Shown piece by piece: positions 19,069 through 30,100 of a DNA stretch of 64,000 nt. This DNA is from Austropuccinia psidii (taxonomy: Eukaryota > Basidiomycota > Pucciniomycetes > Pucciniales > Sphaerophragmiaceae): assembly GCA_023105745.1 (NCBI GenBank), contig JALGQZ010000012.1:42773852-42837851 (forward strand). Direction: 5' to 3'. Within the stretch, counting starts at the first letter, position 1. Each line of letters begins with the position of its first letter. Both the position numbers and the translations under genes were made by a program. The notes beneath the pieces are model-generated. The model did no database searches. It was not told the origin of the DNA and worked only from the letters and a program-made list of their open reading frames with translations.

Positions 19069-20040
19069 TTGCACAATGAATTTTTCAGTGCATTACTGAA
19101 GTCATATTCCAAGCACAAACAGTGCGGCATCTTACTACAACTCCTTCACCAAAAATACAGGAGCCCAGACCTGGAATGCCAGATAAAAGAACCCTGGTTG
19201 AGGTCCTACAAGGATAACAAGTTCTTCCTTGTAGATGACCTGCTTTACCACAGAGAAAGACATACAAGTGCACTCACAGTGGTAGACAGAGATCACATAT
19301 CCCTGATCCTGCAGGAATGCCATGACTGCCCCTATATGGGACACATGAGTGAAGACAGGACCAAAGAGAGGGTGGCAAGCACAGCTTGGTGGCCCAAGTG
19401 GGAACAAGAGTTGAGTGAATACATCAACAATTGTGAATTATGCCAAAAGGTAAATAGGAAACATGGGACAAATTATGGGTTACTTCAACACATAGAAGAA
19501 CCCAAGCACCCATGGGAAAGCATCAATATAGAATGGGTCATGGGACTTTTCCCAGGGGGAAAGGAAAACTATAATGCCTGTTTAATCATAGTTGATAGGT
19601 TCAGCAAGAGTATGAGGTGCCTGTCATGCCATAAAGAGGACACAGCCATGGATACTGCTCTGCTATTCTTGAATAACATCATATCTACCTGCGGAGTCCC
19701 TAAGATCATCATTAGTGATAGGTACCCAAAATTCACATCTGAATTTTGGACCAACTTGTATGACATGCTTGGCACCAAGCTTTCATTTTCCACAGCTTAC
19801 CATCCACAAAAAGATGGCCTAGCTGAAAGGATGATCCAGACAATGGAGGACATCCTTAGAAGGTTCTGTGCCTATGGCATGGAATACAGGGACCATGAGG
19901 GATACACCCATGACTGGGTTACCCTCCTACCAGCTGTCCAACTGGCTTATAATACAAGTCAGAACTCTACCACAGGAAAAATACCTTCACTGGTAGAGAA
20001 AGGGTGGGATTCCCCTGTTGCCTGTGGATCACTTGAATAA
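19069..20040 (+). CDS. Integrase with zinc domain and DD35E core (A2)
   Basis: 323 open codons, the longest intact retroelement ORF in the window. H85, H92, C122 and C125 form the H2C2 zinc domain (HDCPYMGH...NCELC). The catalytic core has D176 ([10 protein letters not shown]), D217 ([11 protein letters not shown]) and E253 ([10 protein letters not shown]), a DD35E spacing. It reads on to [11 protein letters not shown] and then is frameshifted near 20000; the true C-terminus continues at 20018-20524. The first codon listed is an internal one (ATG or not, it belongs to the polyprotein). The family joins cDNA ends to chromosomal DNA in the nucleus, giving the 5-bp target duplications seen here. 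Confidence 0.85.
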   Translation: MHNEFFSALLKSYSKHKQCGILLQLLHQKYRSPDLECQIKEPWLRSYKDNKFFLVDDLLYHRERHTSALTVVDRDHISLILQECHDCPYMGHMSEDRTKERVASTAWWPKWEQELSEYINNCELCQKVNRKHGTNYGLLQHIEEPKHPWESINIEWVMGLFPGGKENYNACLIIVDRFSKSMRCLSCHKEDTAMDTALLFLNNIISTCGVPKIIISDRYPKFTSEFWTNLYDMLGTKLSFSTAYHPQKDGLAERMIQTMEDILRRFCAYGMEYRDHEGYTHDWVTLLPAVQLAYNTSQNSTTGKIPSLVEKGWDSPVACGSLE

Positions 20041-20524
20041 GAATGTTCTGACCATCCACCCCACAGCCAAGGATTTCCCTGATATGTGGAAGAGGGCTTG
20101 TGACACAGCAGCCAGGTGCATAGCTGAGGCCAAGGAATCTAACAACCAGAGGTGGAAGAAGACACACATGGATCCTGACTTTAAGGAAGGGGACCAGGTG
20201 TTAGTGTCTACACTAAACTTTAATAATCTTAATGGACGTAAGAAAATGAGAGACTCATTTGTAGGGCCCTTCACTATCATTAAATTGATAGGGAAAAATG
20301 CAGTGGAAGTCAAACTCACAGAGGAATTTTCCAGGAAACACCCAGTCATCCCAGTGAGCTTAGTCAAGCCATACTTCCAGACAGAGGAGGATAAATTCCC
20401 CTCCAGGAAGAAGAACCCCACACCACAAGAAATAGTAGAAGTAGAAGACTCCCCTGGACCAGTGAAGAGAATAATCAAGGCTAGGAAGATCAGACTTAAT
20501 GGCAAGGATCAAGACAGTACTTAG
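20018..20524 (+). pseudogene. Integrase C-terminal module and chromodomain-like tail (A2)
   Basis: 168 codons: [77 protein letters not shown] (GPY/F-like), HPVIPVSLVKPYF and ARKIRLNGKDQ. It lies in another frame than 19069-20040 and overlaps it by 23 bp, so one indel divides integrase. After 20524 the text QYLVRF/ADKDKWLAEDAIPDGNLHLRRF can still be read to about 20630 in a shifted frame. Confidence 0.75.
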
Positions 20525-20657
20525 TCAGATTCAAGAACCAGACAGCCGATAAAGACAAATGGTTGGCAGAAGATGCCATACCAGATGGGAACCTTCATTT
20601 AAGGAGATTCAGAGCCTCTAGGAGGACTGAACAGTCTCATCAATGATGAGCCTTTTT

Positions 20658-20670
20658 TAGAGGGAGGGTA
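20658..20670 (+). other. Polypurine tract (A2)
   Basis: TAGAGGGAGGGTA directly precedes the LTR start TGTCAG at 20671; identical in place and composition to the tract of A1. A second copy with GGAGGGAGGGTA stands before 20994. Confidence 0.7.
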
Positions 20671-20882
20671 TGTCAGCCTGTGACTCAAAACCAGAGCACA
20701 AGCATGACAGCCAAATACCATAAACCATTGGTATAGCCAAGATACCACCAAAAAATGGAGCTGAGCCAAATAAGCTCAAAAGGTATCAAAAGGAAGAGGA
20801 AACTCAACCCTTTCCAAATATACAAGTCCCATCATCATAGGACAAAGAATAACAAAGTCACTCCTGTTCAAAGTTGTTGCTG
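20671..20882 (+). repeat. Truncated LTR start (family A)
   Basis: First 212 bp of a family A LTR, from TGTCAGCCTGTGACTC to 'gttgttgctg'. Where the LTR should go on with AGCATAAACC, the sequence jumps back to internal pol-end text ('tggttggcagaagatgcc'), with TG shared at the joint. Marks a deletion or unequal recombination breakpoint. Confidence 0.85.
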
Positions 20883-20993
20883 TGGTTGGCAGAAGATGCC
20901 AAGCCAGATGGGAACCTTCATCTAAGGAGATTAAGAGACTCTAGAAGGACTAAACAGTCTCATCAATTATGAGCCTCTTTTGGAGGGAGGGTA
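20883..20993 (+). repeat. Second copy of the internal 3' end (family A)
   Basis: Repeats 20560-20670 with several base changes (pol tail, then the polypurine tract GGAGGGAGGGTA). It stems from a different family A copy fused to the truncated LTR. Confidence 0.85.
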
Positions 20994-22428
20994 TGTCAGC
21001 CTGTGACTCAAAACCAGAGCACAAGCATGACAGAAAGATACCATAAACCAATGGTAACACCAAGATACCACCAAAACATGGATATGAGCTAAACCATCTT
21101 AAAACTTATCACAAGAAAGAGGAAACCCATCCCTTTCCAAAGATACAAGTCCCATAATCATAGTACAAAGAATAAAAAAGTTATTCCTGCTCAAAGTTGT
21201 TTCTAAGTATAAACCTTAATTTTCACCTCTCATCTGAAATCCAGAGGAAGAGGCTCAACCCCATCAAATGGGTATTAGAAATGTAGCTCTAAGGCAGGGA
21301 TATCCAATGGTACTAGCCAAATTCAGATAAAAAAAGAACTACAGAAGGTATGGCCAAAAGAAAGCCAAGCAAGAGTGAATAGAATTACCACCTCTCATCT
21401 AACTTCTACATTTTTAGTGTGAGACACTTAAAGTGGTGTCTTCTTGGAAAGATAACAATAAGCCCTATCTGATGGTGCCATTTATTTCCCCATATCTCAC
21501 CTGGAAGAAAACGTTTGGGGCAAACAAGCTCCATATAGATTTTGAGAAAATCATACATATTGATAACTAAACTTGTACATGGCATAACCTTTCCATACTT
21601 AATTTTACCAATTCCAAATGAGGTCCCATTGTGTAGAGCGTATCCAGGGATACACCATGAACCAACTCTGAGCTCAATATATTGAAAACAACAAATTTAT
21701 CGCAGTTTTAAGGTCAAAATCCCACAGTTAGACCAATACAGCCTTACTGTAGGATAATATCCCATAACCATGATTATGAGGTGTCAAGCAGATGAAAAAG
21801 AATGTTTATAATTCAATACCTCATAGATTATTCAATACTGGGGTCCATACATGTTCTTTACAGCATTCTACGCGTCATACATGTCAGAAGAGGGCTGTGT
21901 GGTCTCCAGATGAAATCTTTCACCCTGTATTGGTAAAACTGCCCAGATGTGGTTGCAAAACCACATCTGAGCCCAATAAAGTGTGCACAGGATTTGTGGA
22001 AAGCACAAGTCAGTACTCTGAAGTTAAAATCTCTTCACTTCCTCTACATGGATGGTCTAGAGGGCCATTCCACCCCATTTTAGGATAAAAGGAGCCCTTT
22101 TCTCCACCAGAAAAGGTTTCCTCATCCTGTCATTAAATTACTATGTAGTACAACTGTTAAAGACACCTATAACCTCTGAAAACAAGACAGGTATACTTTA
22201 AATCTTAGTTTTGTAGTTCTAATTATAATAACCCAGCTGGTAAAGCCTGCCCCCGCGGCTTTCAAAAGCACTCACCACCACTATTGCATAATACTAAAGC
22301 CCTTATTATTCCATTTTAAACCTTTATTATCAACCTCTAAACCTTTTTCAAGTAATTTCACCATTTCACAGCCATATTTTTGGTTTTAAATACTATTACT
22401 ACCACCTCATCATAAACTCAGCCTGACA
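20994..22428 (+). repeat. Complete 3' LTR of the chimera (family A)
   Basis: 1435 bp from TGTCAGCC to CCTGACA. Hairpin at 21944-21969 with 11-bp arms (CAGATGTGGTT) and loop GCAA. It is followed at 22429 by family B RT sequence, so this LTR was inserted in a family B element. Confidence 0.88.
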
Positions 22429-23560
22429 AAAAGGAAGAATGGTGGCCTCCATTTGTGTGTTTATTACTTCAAAGAAAATGCTTTCACTAGGAAGAAAAAA
22501 TATCCTGTTCCACCTTTGAATCAGCTGCTCCTTGTTTTTCATGGTTATTCTATCTTCCCCAAGATTGAACTATGTGATGCATATAAATTGTGCAGAATCA
22601 AGTAGGGTAATGAACATTTGATAGATTTTAGAACTAAATATGGCAGTTATGAGTACTTGGTTATTCCATTTGCGCTCACTAATTCCGCTAACTTTTTTCA
22701 ATGTTTTTTCTCTGATCTTCCTGATGTTTATGTTGAGGTTACGTTGGATGACATTATAGTCATTTCCAGGTCTGAGTAAGAAGATTTTATCAATTTGTCC
22801 ACTGTTCTTTTCAGACTCAGAGCTAATACCCTCTTTGCCAAGGTGTCCAAGTGCCTTTTTCATGCAAGATGTGTTGAATATTTAGGTTATATTGTTTTTT
22901 CTGAAGGTCTTAAGTTTTAAAAGTAAAATTTGCATCAATTTTTCAATTTTCCACCTCCAAGAAATGTTAAGCCTCTTCAATAATTCCTTGCATTTGCCAA
23001 CTTCTACCACCATTTCATCAAGAATTACTCATAGACAATCAGTTCACTCACGAAATTCTTCAAAAAAGATTAAGTTTTCCCCCTCAATGGGGAAGCTCTT
23101 ACCAGCTTCATTAACTCAAACTGTCTTTCACAAATGATCCAATCATCTTTAATTTCAATACGTCTCTACCAACCATTGTAGAGACTGGTACATCAGATTA
23201 TGCCGTGGGTGCTGTACCTATTCAGATTTATGACTCAGAAAAACATTAAATTGCATTTTTTAGCCATGAGAATATTCCCAAAAAGCTCAAATATGAAATT
23301 AATGACAAGAAATTCCTTGGAATAGTCTAGGCTCTCAAGAACTGAACAGCTTTTCTTCTCTCTCTCTTCCTCTTTTGAATTTCTCACTGATAATTCTTCT
23401 CTTCAATTTCTCATGTCCTCTAAGATTATACTTCGCTTCCCATCCCTTTTCACTGAATCTTTAAGAATTTAATTCTTTAATCACCTACGTTCCAGGGTGC
23501 CTGAAAACCCTTTCCAATGCTTTATCATGTTGGAAAGTGGGGGGAGAATTTCATGAGCAA
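22429..23560 (+). pseudogene. Decayed RT/RNase H of family B copy B2
   Basis: No long ORF, but the DNA matches B1: 22434-22480 ('gaatggtggcctccatttgtgtg') equals the KKDGGLHLCVDYRK region at 37420; 22610-22800 matches RT around FRTKYGSYEYLVMPFG; later text matches the RNase H and the PGKLATLPHAL-type end near 23500. Many stops and frameshifts. It starts abruptly in RT because of the family A LTR ending at 22428. Confidence 0.7.
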
Positions 23561-23769
23561 GAATCCAATGAATTTTCAATAATGAATCAAGCAAGATGAA
23601 GCTCAACCCTCCAATTCATTTTGAGTAAAGTTGTATTATTTTCAAACTTGATTAAATAACTGTGAAGGGACTATTTCAAGACTCTCAGTACAAAAGTATC
23701 CTTCAAGACTTGCACAAAGGTTAATGTGATGAAGATCATTCTCTTGATCCTTCTTCCCAATTCCTTCTC

Positions 23770-24042
23770 TTGAATGAGGCATTGGTCTCAAATGACCTCA
23801 CAATTCAACATATTATACTTCAAACTTTCCATGAATCTGCTCTTGTTAGACACCCTGGCCAAGAGAAGACTGTGAAGCTTGTCAAGATGGATTTCCACTG
23901 GTCTGGCATGACTCAACATATCAAGAATTATCTTTTTTCCTGTAAAAAGTGTTTGAGAACCAAGAATATAAATCACAAGAATTTTGTATTACTCACTCCT
24001 CTTCCAAGTCCAAATGGTCTTTTGATTTGTCTTTCAATGTAA
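23770..24042 (+). pseudogene. Integrase zinc domain fragment (B2)
   Basis: 90 codons (first codon not certainly ATG-initiated in life): FHESALVRHPGQEKTVKLVKMDFHWSGM, then YLFSCKKCLRTK. This is the H2C2 integrase zinc domain (H-x-H and CxxC) with the PGQ...T loop of gypsy elements. The equivalent in B1 is at 40310-40440. The downstream core is degraded: only YHPAIDAQTERGNQILEQYL near 24300-24360 (the catalytic Glu region) is legible. Confidence 0.75.
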
Positions 24043-24696
24043 TTCATCAATTTCTTGCCATTTTCCAATTCCTTTGATTAAATACTGGCCATAGTGCATG
24101 AGTTATGAAAAATGGCAAGATTTATTTCAACAATTTTTTTAAATGCTTCACTGGATTTGAAAAATTTATTCATAAGGGATATTTCCTCAAACAATGGCCT
24201 TTGTTCAATAATTGTCAGAAATATAGGTTTAATTTTTTTTCTTCTTTCTGGAACTTCCTTTGTCAGCATTTCAAGACCTTAAGAGATCCATCAAATGATT
24301 ACCATCCTGCAATTGATGCACAGACAGAGAGGGGAAATCAGATACTAGAACAGTACCTTGAGATGATATGAGCATCTTTCTCCCTTTGGCTGAATTTTCA
24401 TAAAATAACTCTGACTACTCTTAAACAAATCAATCACCTTTTTTCACTGTTTATGGAAGGGATACTCACTTTGAATCGGTTAAAATTACTCAAAGTACTC
24501 CTGTTGAGACCTTATCAACAAAAATAAAATCAGTAGAGAAAGATTGGGAGAGAGAAGCTGAAGTTTGCATAAATGTGTTCAAGAGGTATGCAGATAAAAA
24601 TAGATGAAGTCCATCTGTTTTCAATCCTGGTGACATTGTATAGCTTTCCTCCATGAAAATCAAATCAGCTAGACCCACCAAAATACTCTCAGAAAG

Positions 24697-24948
24697 GTGG
24701 TTGAGTTCTTTTCCAACATTGAGGAAGCTCATAACTCATTCCTACCACCTCAAAATCTGAGCTCAATGGAAGTCCATCCACCCCACCTTCCATATTTCCC
24801 TCTTAGAACAAGTCAGCACATCAAGTATCCACAGCAGGAATCAAGAGCCTCCCCTCCAATTATAATTCAGGAAGAAGAGGAAAGGGGAGTATCTCAAATA
24901 CTAGAACCCAAGCTCAAGAGAGAAAAATTATGGAATCTTCTAGAATAG
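24697..24948 (+). pseudogene. Integrase C-terminus and chromodomain start (B2)
   Basis: 83 codons. MEVHPPHLPYFPLRTSQHIK corresponds to the HPVFHISLLEPVKTSK block of B1, followed by an acidic linker (IIIQEEEERGV) and the first chromodomain strands SQILEPKLKREKLWNLLE, stopped by TAG. The rest of the chromodomain (YWEPTENLNNFP...YPYKPGK) can be read past the stop to about 25080. This marks family B as a chromovirus. Confidence 0.72.
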
Positions 24949-25751
24949 AAAGGGTTAAGTCAAGAACAAGAAAGATCCTATTGGGAACCAACTGAAAACC
25001 TCAATAATTTTCCTGATATTTTCAAATATTTCCATCAATTCTATCCTTACAAGCCAGGTAAAGATTCTTCAAGACCTTGATCTTTCATGGTGCTGATTTT
25101 GGGGGCTTATTTTATGAAATTAAATTCCCACTATTTGTATGCACCTTTGGAGGTATTCTACTCCATTTGTTGTAAGAATCACCTTGGACACTCTGTGAGC
25201 ACTTGTCAATTCTTTGGACACAGGAATCTGGCCAAGATTTCAATATTAATTCCAATCTTTATGGAAATTTTTCACTTGGGAAAAAGGAAAATTCATTTTA
25301 ATTCAATTTACAAGTCAGTCATTCCTTCAGAAACTTCTGTGGGGGTGTAAGACCGGTCAAAACATCATTTTGGCTACTCTGTCAGCACCTGGCATCAAAT
25401 TTTTTCACCAGATCTTTGGTCACTTAAAACTTAATCACAACCTTAGTAATCAAGATTGGAATCTGTTCACACTTCATTTCTCATTATTTTCTTCTTTTTT
25501 AATTTATTCTCATTTGTACTTGTCAAATTTTTGCCCTTATGTCATTGATCATGAAAAATCTACAACAATATTTCAAGATTTGCCAGGTACAAAATTTGAT
25601 GTCAAAAGGAGACCAAGTAGCCTTTTCATAATATGCCAATTTTAATATTGGTTCCAAAATTACTTCAAATATAATAATCCTGAAAATTACTACCTTAAGA
25701 GGCTTTACCTTTCTTTGGTGCTCAGGAGCTTGCTATTCAAGGTGGGGTTAC
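24949..25751 (+). other. 3' untranslated region of B2
   Basis: After the chromodomain remnant the sequence follows the non-coding 3' region of B1 (41567-42362), including repeated text around 'cttggacactctgtgagcac' and 'ggctactctgtcagcacc'. It ends with a purine-rich AAGGTGGGGTTAC before the LTR. Confidence 0.6.
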
Positions 25752-27165
25752 TGTCTCAACCATGGGTGGATTTATGGCAACTCTCCTCATACCCACTTTC
25801 TGAGCAATGGGCCATACTTCAGCCAAAAATCTTCTATGGCCTAATAGGAAATATCCTGTCTTGTTGGCACTTGAGGACTTTTTTCCATACTCCCTTTCCC
25901 CAGGAAACCCTTTGGTATTATGACCTCCAGGGGCCTATGGACCCTCTCCTCAATATCAGGCTATGTTTCCTGCCCCCTATAATTAAGTGGGTTAGGGCTT
26001 AAATAGACTTTTTGGGAAATTTGGGCTGCATATTATGGACCACAGCCTCTAGGCCATAGACACCCTTTGGCCCAATTCCAATGAGGCAAGAGGGGGCCAA
26101 TGGGCCATGAATTTGGGTCCCACCTGGAGCAATTTTGGACATCCATTCCCTAATAGCCAAAATTTATAAAAACTCCAAAATGGCCATGAAGACCCATGAA
26201 TGCCACCTATAGGTTTATACATCATTCTTTACCATTTTTCTTCAGAAATTGAATTGTTCTAGTTTCAGGATCCAAATCCTCAAATAAGAACTTGTCATAA
26301 AGTGTCAACCCTGATTTCAAATGGGCTATTCAGAGAAATCAATCCAGATGTAATGGTGGGAAAGGGGTAGAGCTTGCAGCTTTCCCATTCTAGGACCCCA
26401 ATGACCTTCCCCTTTCAGGTATTTATATCACATATTCATACAGTGTTTCCCCCAAGGGAATAATGGTTAGGCAGATTCAAGAATATTCCAAAGATGGTTC
26501 TTTCACACCAGTTGTCCAGGTGCCAAAGCTCTCACACTCCTTGCACAGCTAAATTAATCAATAAATAATTTATTAAGTACAATCTGTATGCAATTAACCC
26601 TTCTGGGTCAATTCAAGACAAATACTGTGGTTTTCAAAACATCAAGTTCATTTCCCAAAATGGCCTTGATGTACTTTCCAAAACAGTCAATAAAGCTGTA
26701 TATTAATCACAAAGTTGGGGTTTCAACAGTCCAATATCAATATTCCAACTTCTCACATATATTTACCACTCTTTTGTCCCCTGGGAACCTTTCCCCAAGT
26801 TAATTATTCTACTGGAGATTTTTTATTAATATTTTCTTCTCATTCCAAAAGGAAATACCAATATTCTTAATTAAGTAATTTGCACCTTTTTCTTCACCTA
26901 TCAGTATATATTGATGTTCATATCCTTTACTAATTCTATTGTTCCTTTTCTGGCTGGTTGAAACAGTGAATAAATAACTTACTTGGTTGGCATTTGGTCA
27001 TAGTGTTCCTTCTTATTATTATTTTGCATTTACTTTCTTTCACTTTTTTATATTAAATAAATATATTCTTATCTTTATTTCTTTTATCCTTTTGAGTCTT
27101 AAAATCAAGTTCCATGATTCCTCAGTTCCAGTCTACCCTTTTTATTCACAAGAGCCCCTTTGACA
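25752..27165 (+). repeat. 3' LTR of B2 (family B, diverged)
   Basis: Begins TGTCTCAACCATGG after the polypurine tract and ends AGAGCCCCTTTGACA, like the B1 LTR ends (TGTCACGACCATGG, AGAGCCCCTATGACA). 1414 bp; the middle is only weakly similar to B1, so it may be a related subfamily. The ORF at 26588 inside it is not a gene. Confidence 0.65.
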
Positions 27166-30100
27166 TAGTGGTTTCCATGTTTCCAGTATCACAAGTGCAA
27201 TTTAGTGACACACTTTGCATGTCTTAACATTTAGAAAAACAAAATCTACAACACTATTTCAATCTCAAATAGTAAAAAAGAACATTATTCTTCCTTAAAT
27301 CTTTTTTCTGCATTTCTGATGCAAAACCCATCCTAAATTATATATTCAAAAATAGATTCAGTGAGGCTATTGAATATTATCATTCACTTTCTAATAAAAT
27401 ACCTTCAATAACTATCATGTTATCATTTTAGTATTTGATATCATAACCAATTTATGATCATTGAAATAAGAACTTCCAATAGCTTAGTACCACCAAGTAA
27501 CATTGATAGAGCCCTTAATAATATTTTGGATTGGTTGTGAATGTCTAACAATTATATCCTGGATCTTCATTAATCACCATATATCTTGAACTGGAATTAA
27601 ATCCGCTGAAATTATAGTGGTTTCAATGGGTATTAAATTGGTTTCAAAAAAGGGAGTTGATGCTAAATAAACCTATGGTCAACTTTAAAGCAAACAATTG
27701 TTGATCTGATATAAAACTATAGTTTATTGGAAGTTACTATATGGCTGATGTCAATTCAATGTATTTTATTGTATAATTTCCAATAAAAAAGCTAAATCAT
27801 ATCCCAGAAATAGCTCTTATACAATAATTATAGGTAATAACACCCATTAATGAAGTCTAATTTCATTTCTCAACAAATCTTCCTATGATACATAGATCTT
27901 TAAAAGGTTCTTCCAAATAATAAAGCTATAGATAATTATATATCTAAGCTCCAATCTTAACATTGAATTTACCTCTCTTGCAGTATTCTGAATAATGAAA
28001 CATTGAGAAAGTTTGTATAGTCATACAAGGTCTTATTTGATGAAGTATGTATGATTCAAATACTGGTAAAACTGATCTCTAGGGAGGATAGTCATGAAAT
28101 GGCTTTGTTCATGCCTTTTAAAGCTTGTCTATTATCAATTGAATACTTTTAGAAAGTGAAAATATGTTAACAATGATTTCCAAGGTGGTTTACACAATAA
28201 AGATCAAAAATACATCATTAAAAGTTAATTTCTTTCAGACAATCCCTTAATTTTTAGCTTATATTCAAGATTCAAGTTTTCTTCTAAGTTCCAAGTCATC
28301 TCAAGGCTTTATTAGGTATATTACCTTTGATTCCATATTTAAAATCACAATTTTCATTTCAAATCCTCTCTTAAGGATATTGTAAAAGGAAAACTTGACC
28401 AAAAAGTCTCTCATGTTATTTTTTCAATTGTTCTTTGACATGATATAATTATTCTTTGAGAATAACCAAATGAGGTTTTTTGAAGGATTAATACACAAAA
28501 CTTTAATTTATAGTAGCTTTTTTCAGTGTATTAATACATTATATAAGGTTACATTATGTGTTAAGATAGCTAGTAAGTCCATTCATAAATTCATTTACTG
28601 TCAATTGTTGAATTTTTCTCCCTGTTCCATATTAAAGGATTAATATTCACCAAAATTTAGCTTTTTATAAGGATCTCATATTTGGGATTTACCTTTTTAT
28701 TCCTTTACTCTTGTATCAATTGGGTTGAAACTGATTTAAACATTAATTTCCAACTCAATTATAATCTAAAATTCTATAAAATGTCAAAAATAATTTTAAA
28801 TAAGAGCTCCTCATTTTCATTAATGCAGATCCCAGTTGTGTGATATACTGAAAATCATTCCATGGCTTTCATTTCTCCCTTGTTGCATTAAGTTTTCCAT
28901 TTTAGAAACACAAATACAAATCCCATATTTAAAGATATTTCCCTTCATTGCAAGCATAATTTATCACCTTTCTTCCAGATTTCCTTCCAAATTGGGAAAT
29001 AAAGACAACAATCCAATTTCAAAATGTCTCTTTTCAGCAATAATATATATGAATTCACTTTGAATAACAATCAAGATCAAAAATTGAAATGTGTTTGCTA
29101 GAATCTGAAATTTCTTATAGGAATTTCAAACTTTTCCTATCAATGCCAAAATATGGGCCTACCTAGGATATTCTTGCAATAGAGTTCAAATATTAGAGAT
29201 TAATTGAAACTTTTTTCTTAAAAATTTATTCATTATAAATTATAGCCCACTTTTTCTTTCATTTTATTATATAAGGAAGCTAATTATTGAGCTCAATGTA
29301 CCACATTCTATATGTGGTGCTATTCATATGTTTTATATAGTATATGGGCTCAAAAAGCTGTATTTTAATAGCCCCGCTGACATCTGTATTTACTCAATAA
29401 AACAGGTCAAGTCAATAAACAAGGCTATTTCCCAATGGTCTTGGGTATATTCCTTGAGATTATTACAGGATGGTCACTACTATTTGCTATGTCAAAGCTC
29501 GACAATTTCATATATACCAGCCTGCTTTATGCGCATGGGAGGCTCTCCCAAGCTAATAAATGTTGTAATAAAAAATTAGATATTTATAGCATAGAATGAA
29601 GTCTCTAATTCAGTCAGTCTCTTTTAGGTGGTGTGAGCCTATGAGGTATGTGTCACACACCCATGAGGCCAAAATGATGTCCTATACATTTGATTCAGTA
29701 AACAATTTACTTTTGAAATGATTTCAAGACAATATATAATGAGAATTGATTATAGCTTTGTTTTGGATAAACCAAGTTATAATTATTATATTTTTAATAC
29801 ACAAAACGTATTATTTTGGCTTTTATTGGAAGAGAAAAGAATCTCAAATAACATTTGATAAATTATAGAAAATTGTATATTTAGCTACAATTCAAGTTCA
29901 CATTAGAGATATTGTGTTGGAGGTTTGGTTTTTGGTTTCTGAATTGGAAAAATATTTTATATAAAGAATTTTAATTCTGAATGTACTCAATAAGAACTGA
30001 TTCCAAGTTAGGGTTTGGATCTTAACAAGAAATTGGCAAAATCCATGCAAAAGGGGGAGAAATCAAAAAATGGCAAAAGGTGCCAGGGTACACAGATTTT

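Larger units (their letters stand above)
11154..22428 (+). mobile_element. Chimeric family A gypsy element A2 with duplicated gag leader
   Basis: A + strand element with a 5' LTR (11154-12588), primer binding site, leader, gag, protease, RT, RNase H, integrase and 3' LTR sequence. Two features show it is a composite. The leader-ORF1-gag segment occurs twice in tandem (about 12980-14420 and 14430-15790). The 3' end has a 212-bp LTR piece, then a second copy of the internal 3' end, then a whole LTR (20994-22428). The bases next to the two outer ends differ (GAAAG at 11149-11153, AAAAG at 22429-22433) and the flanks belong to different elements (A0 pol, B2 RT). It therefore looks like a recombination product and not a single insertion. 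Confidence 0.8.

Noticed and set aside
28836..29063. 75-codon ORF in the AT-rich region
   Set aside because: Low complexity and no similarity to any family known to me; an ORF of this length is expected by chance.
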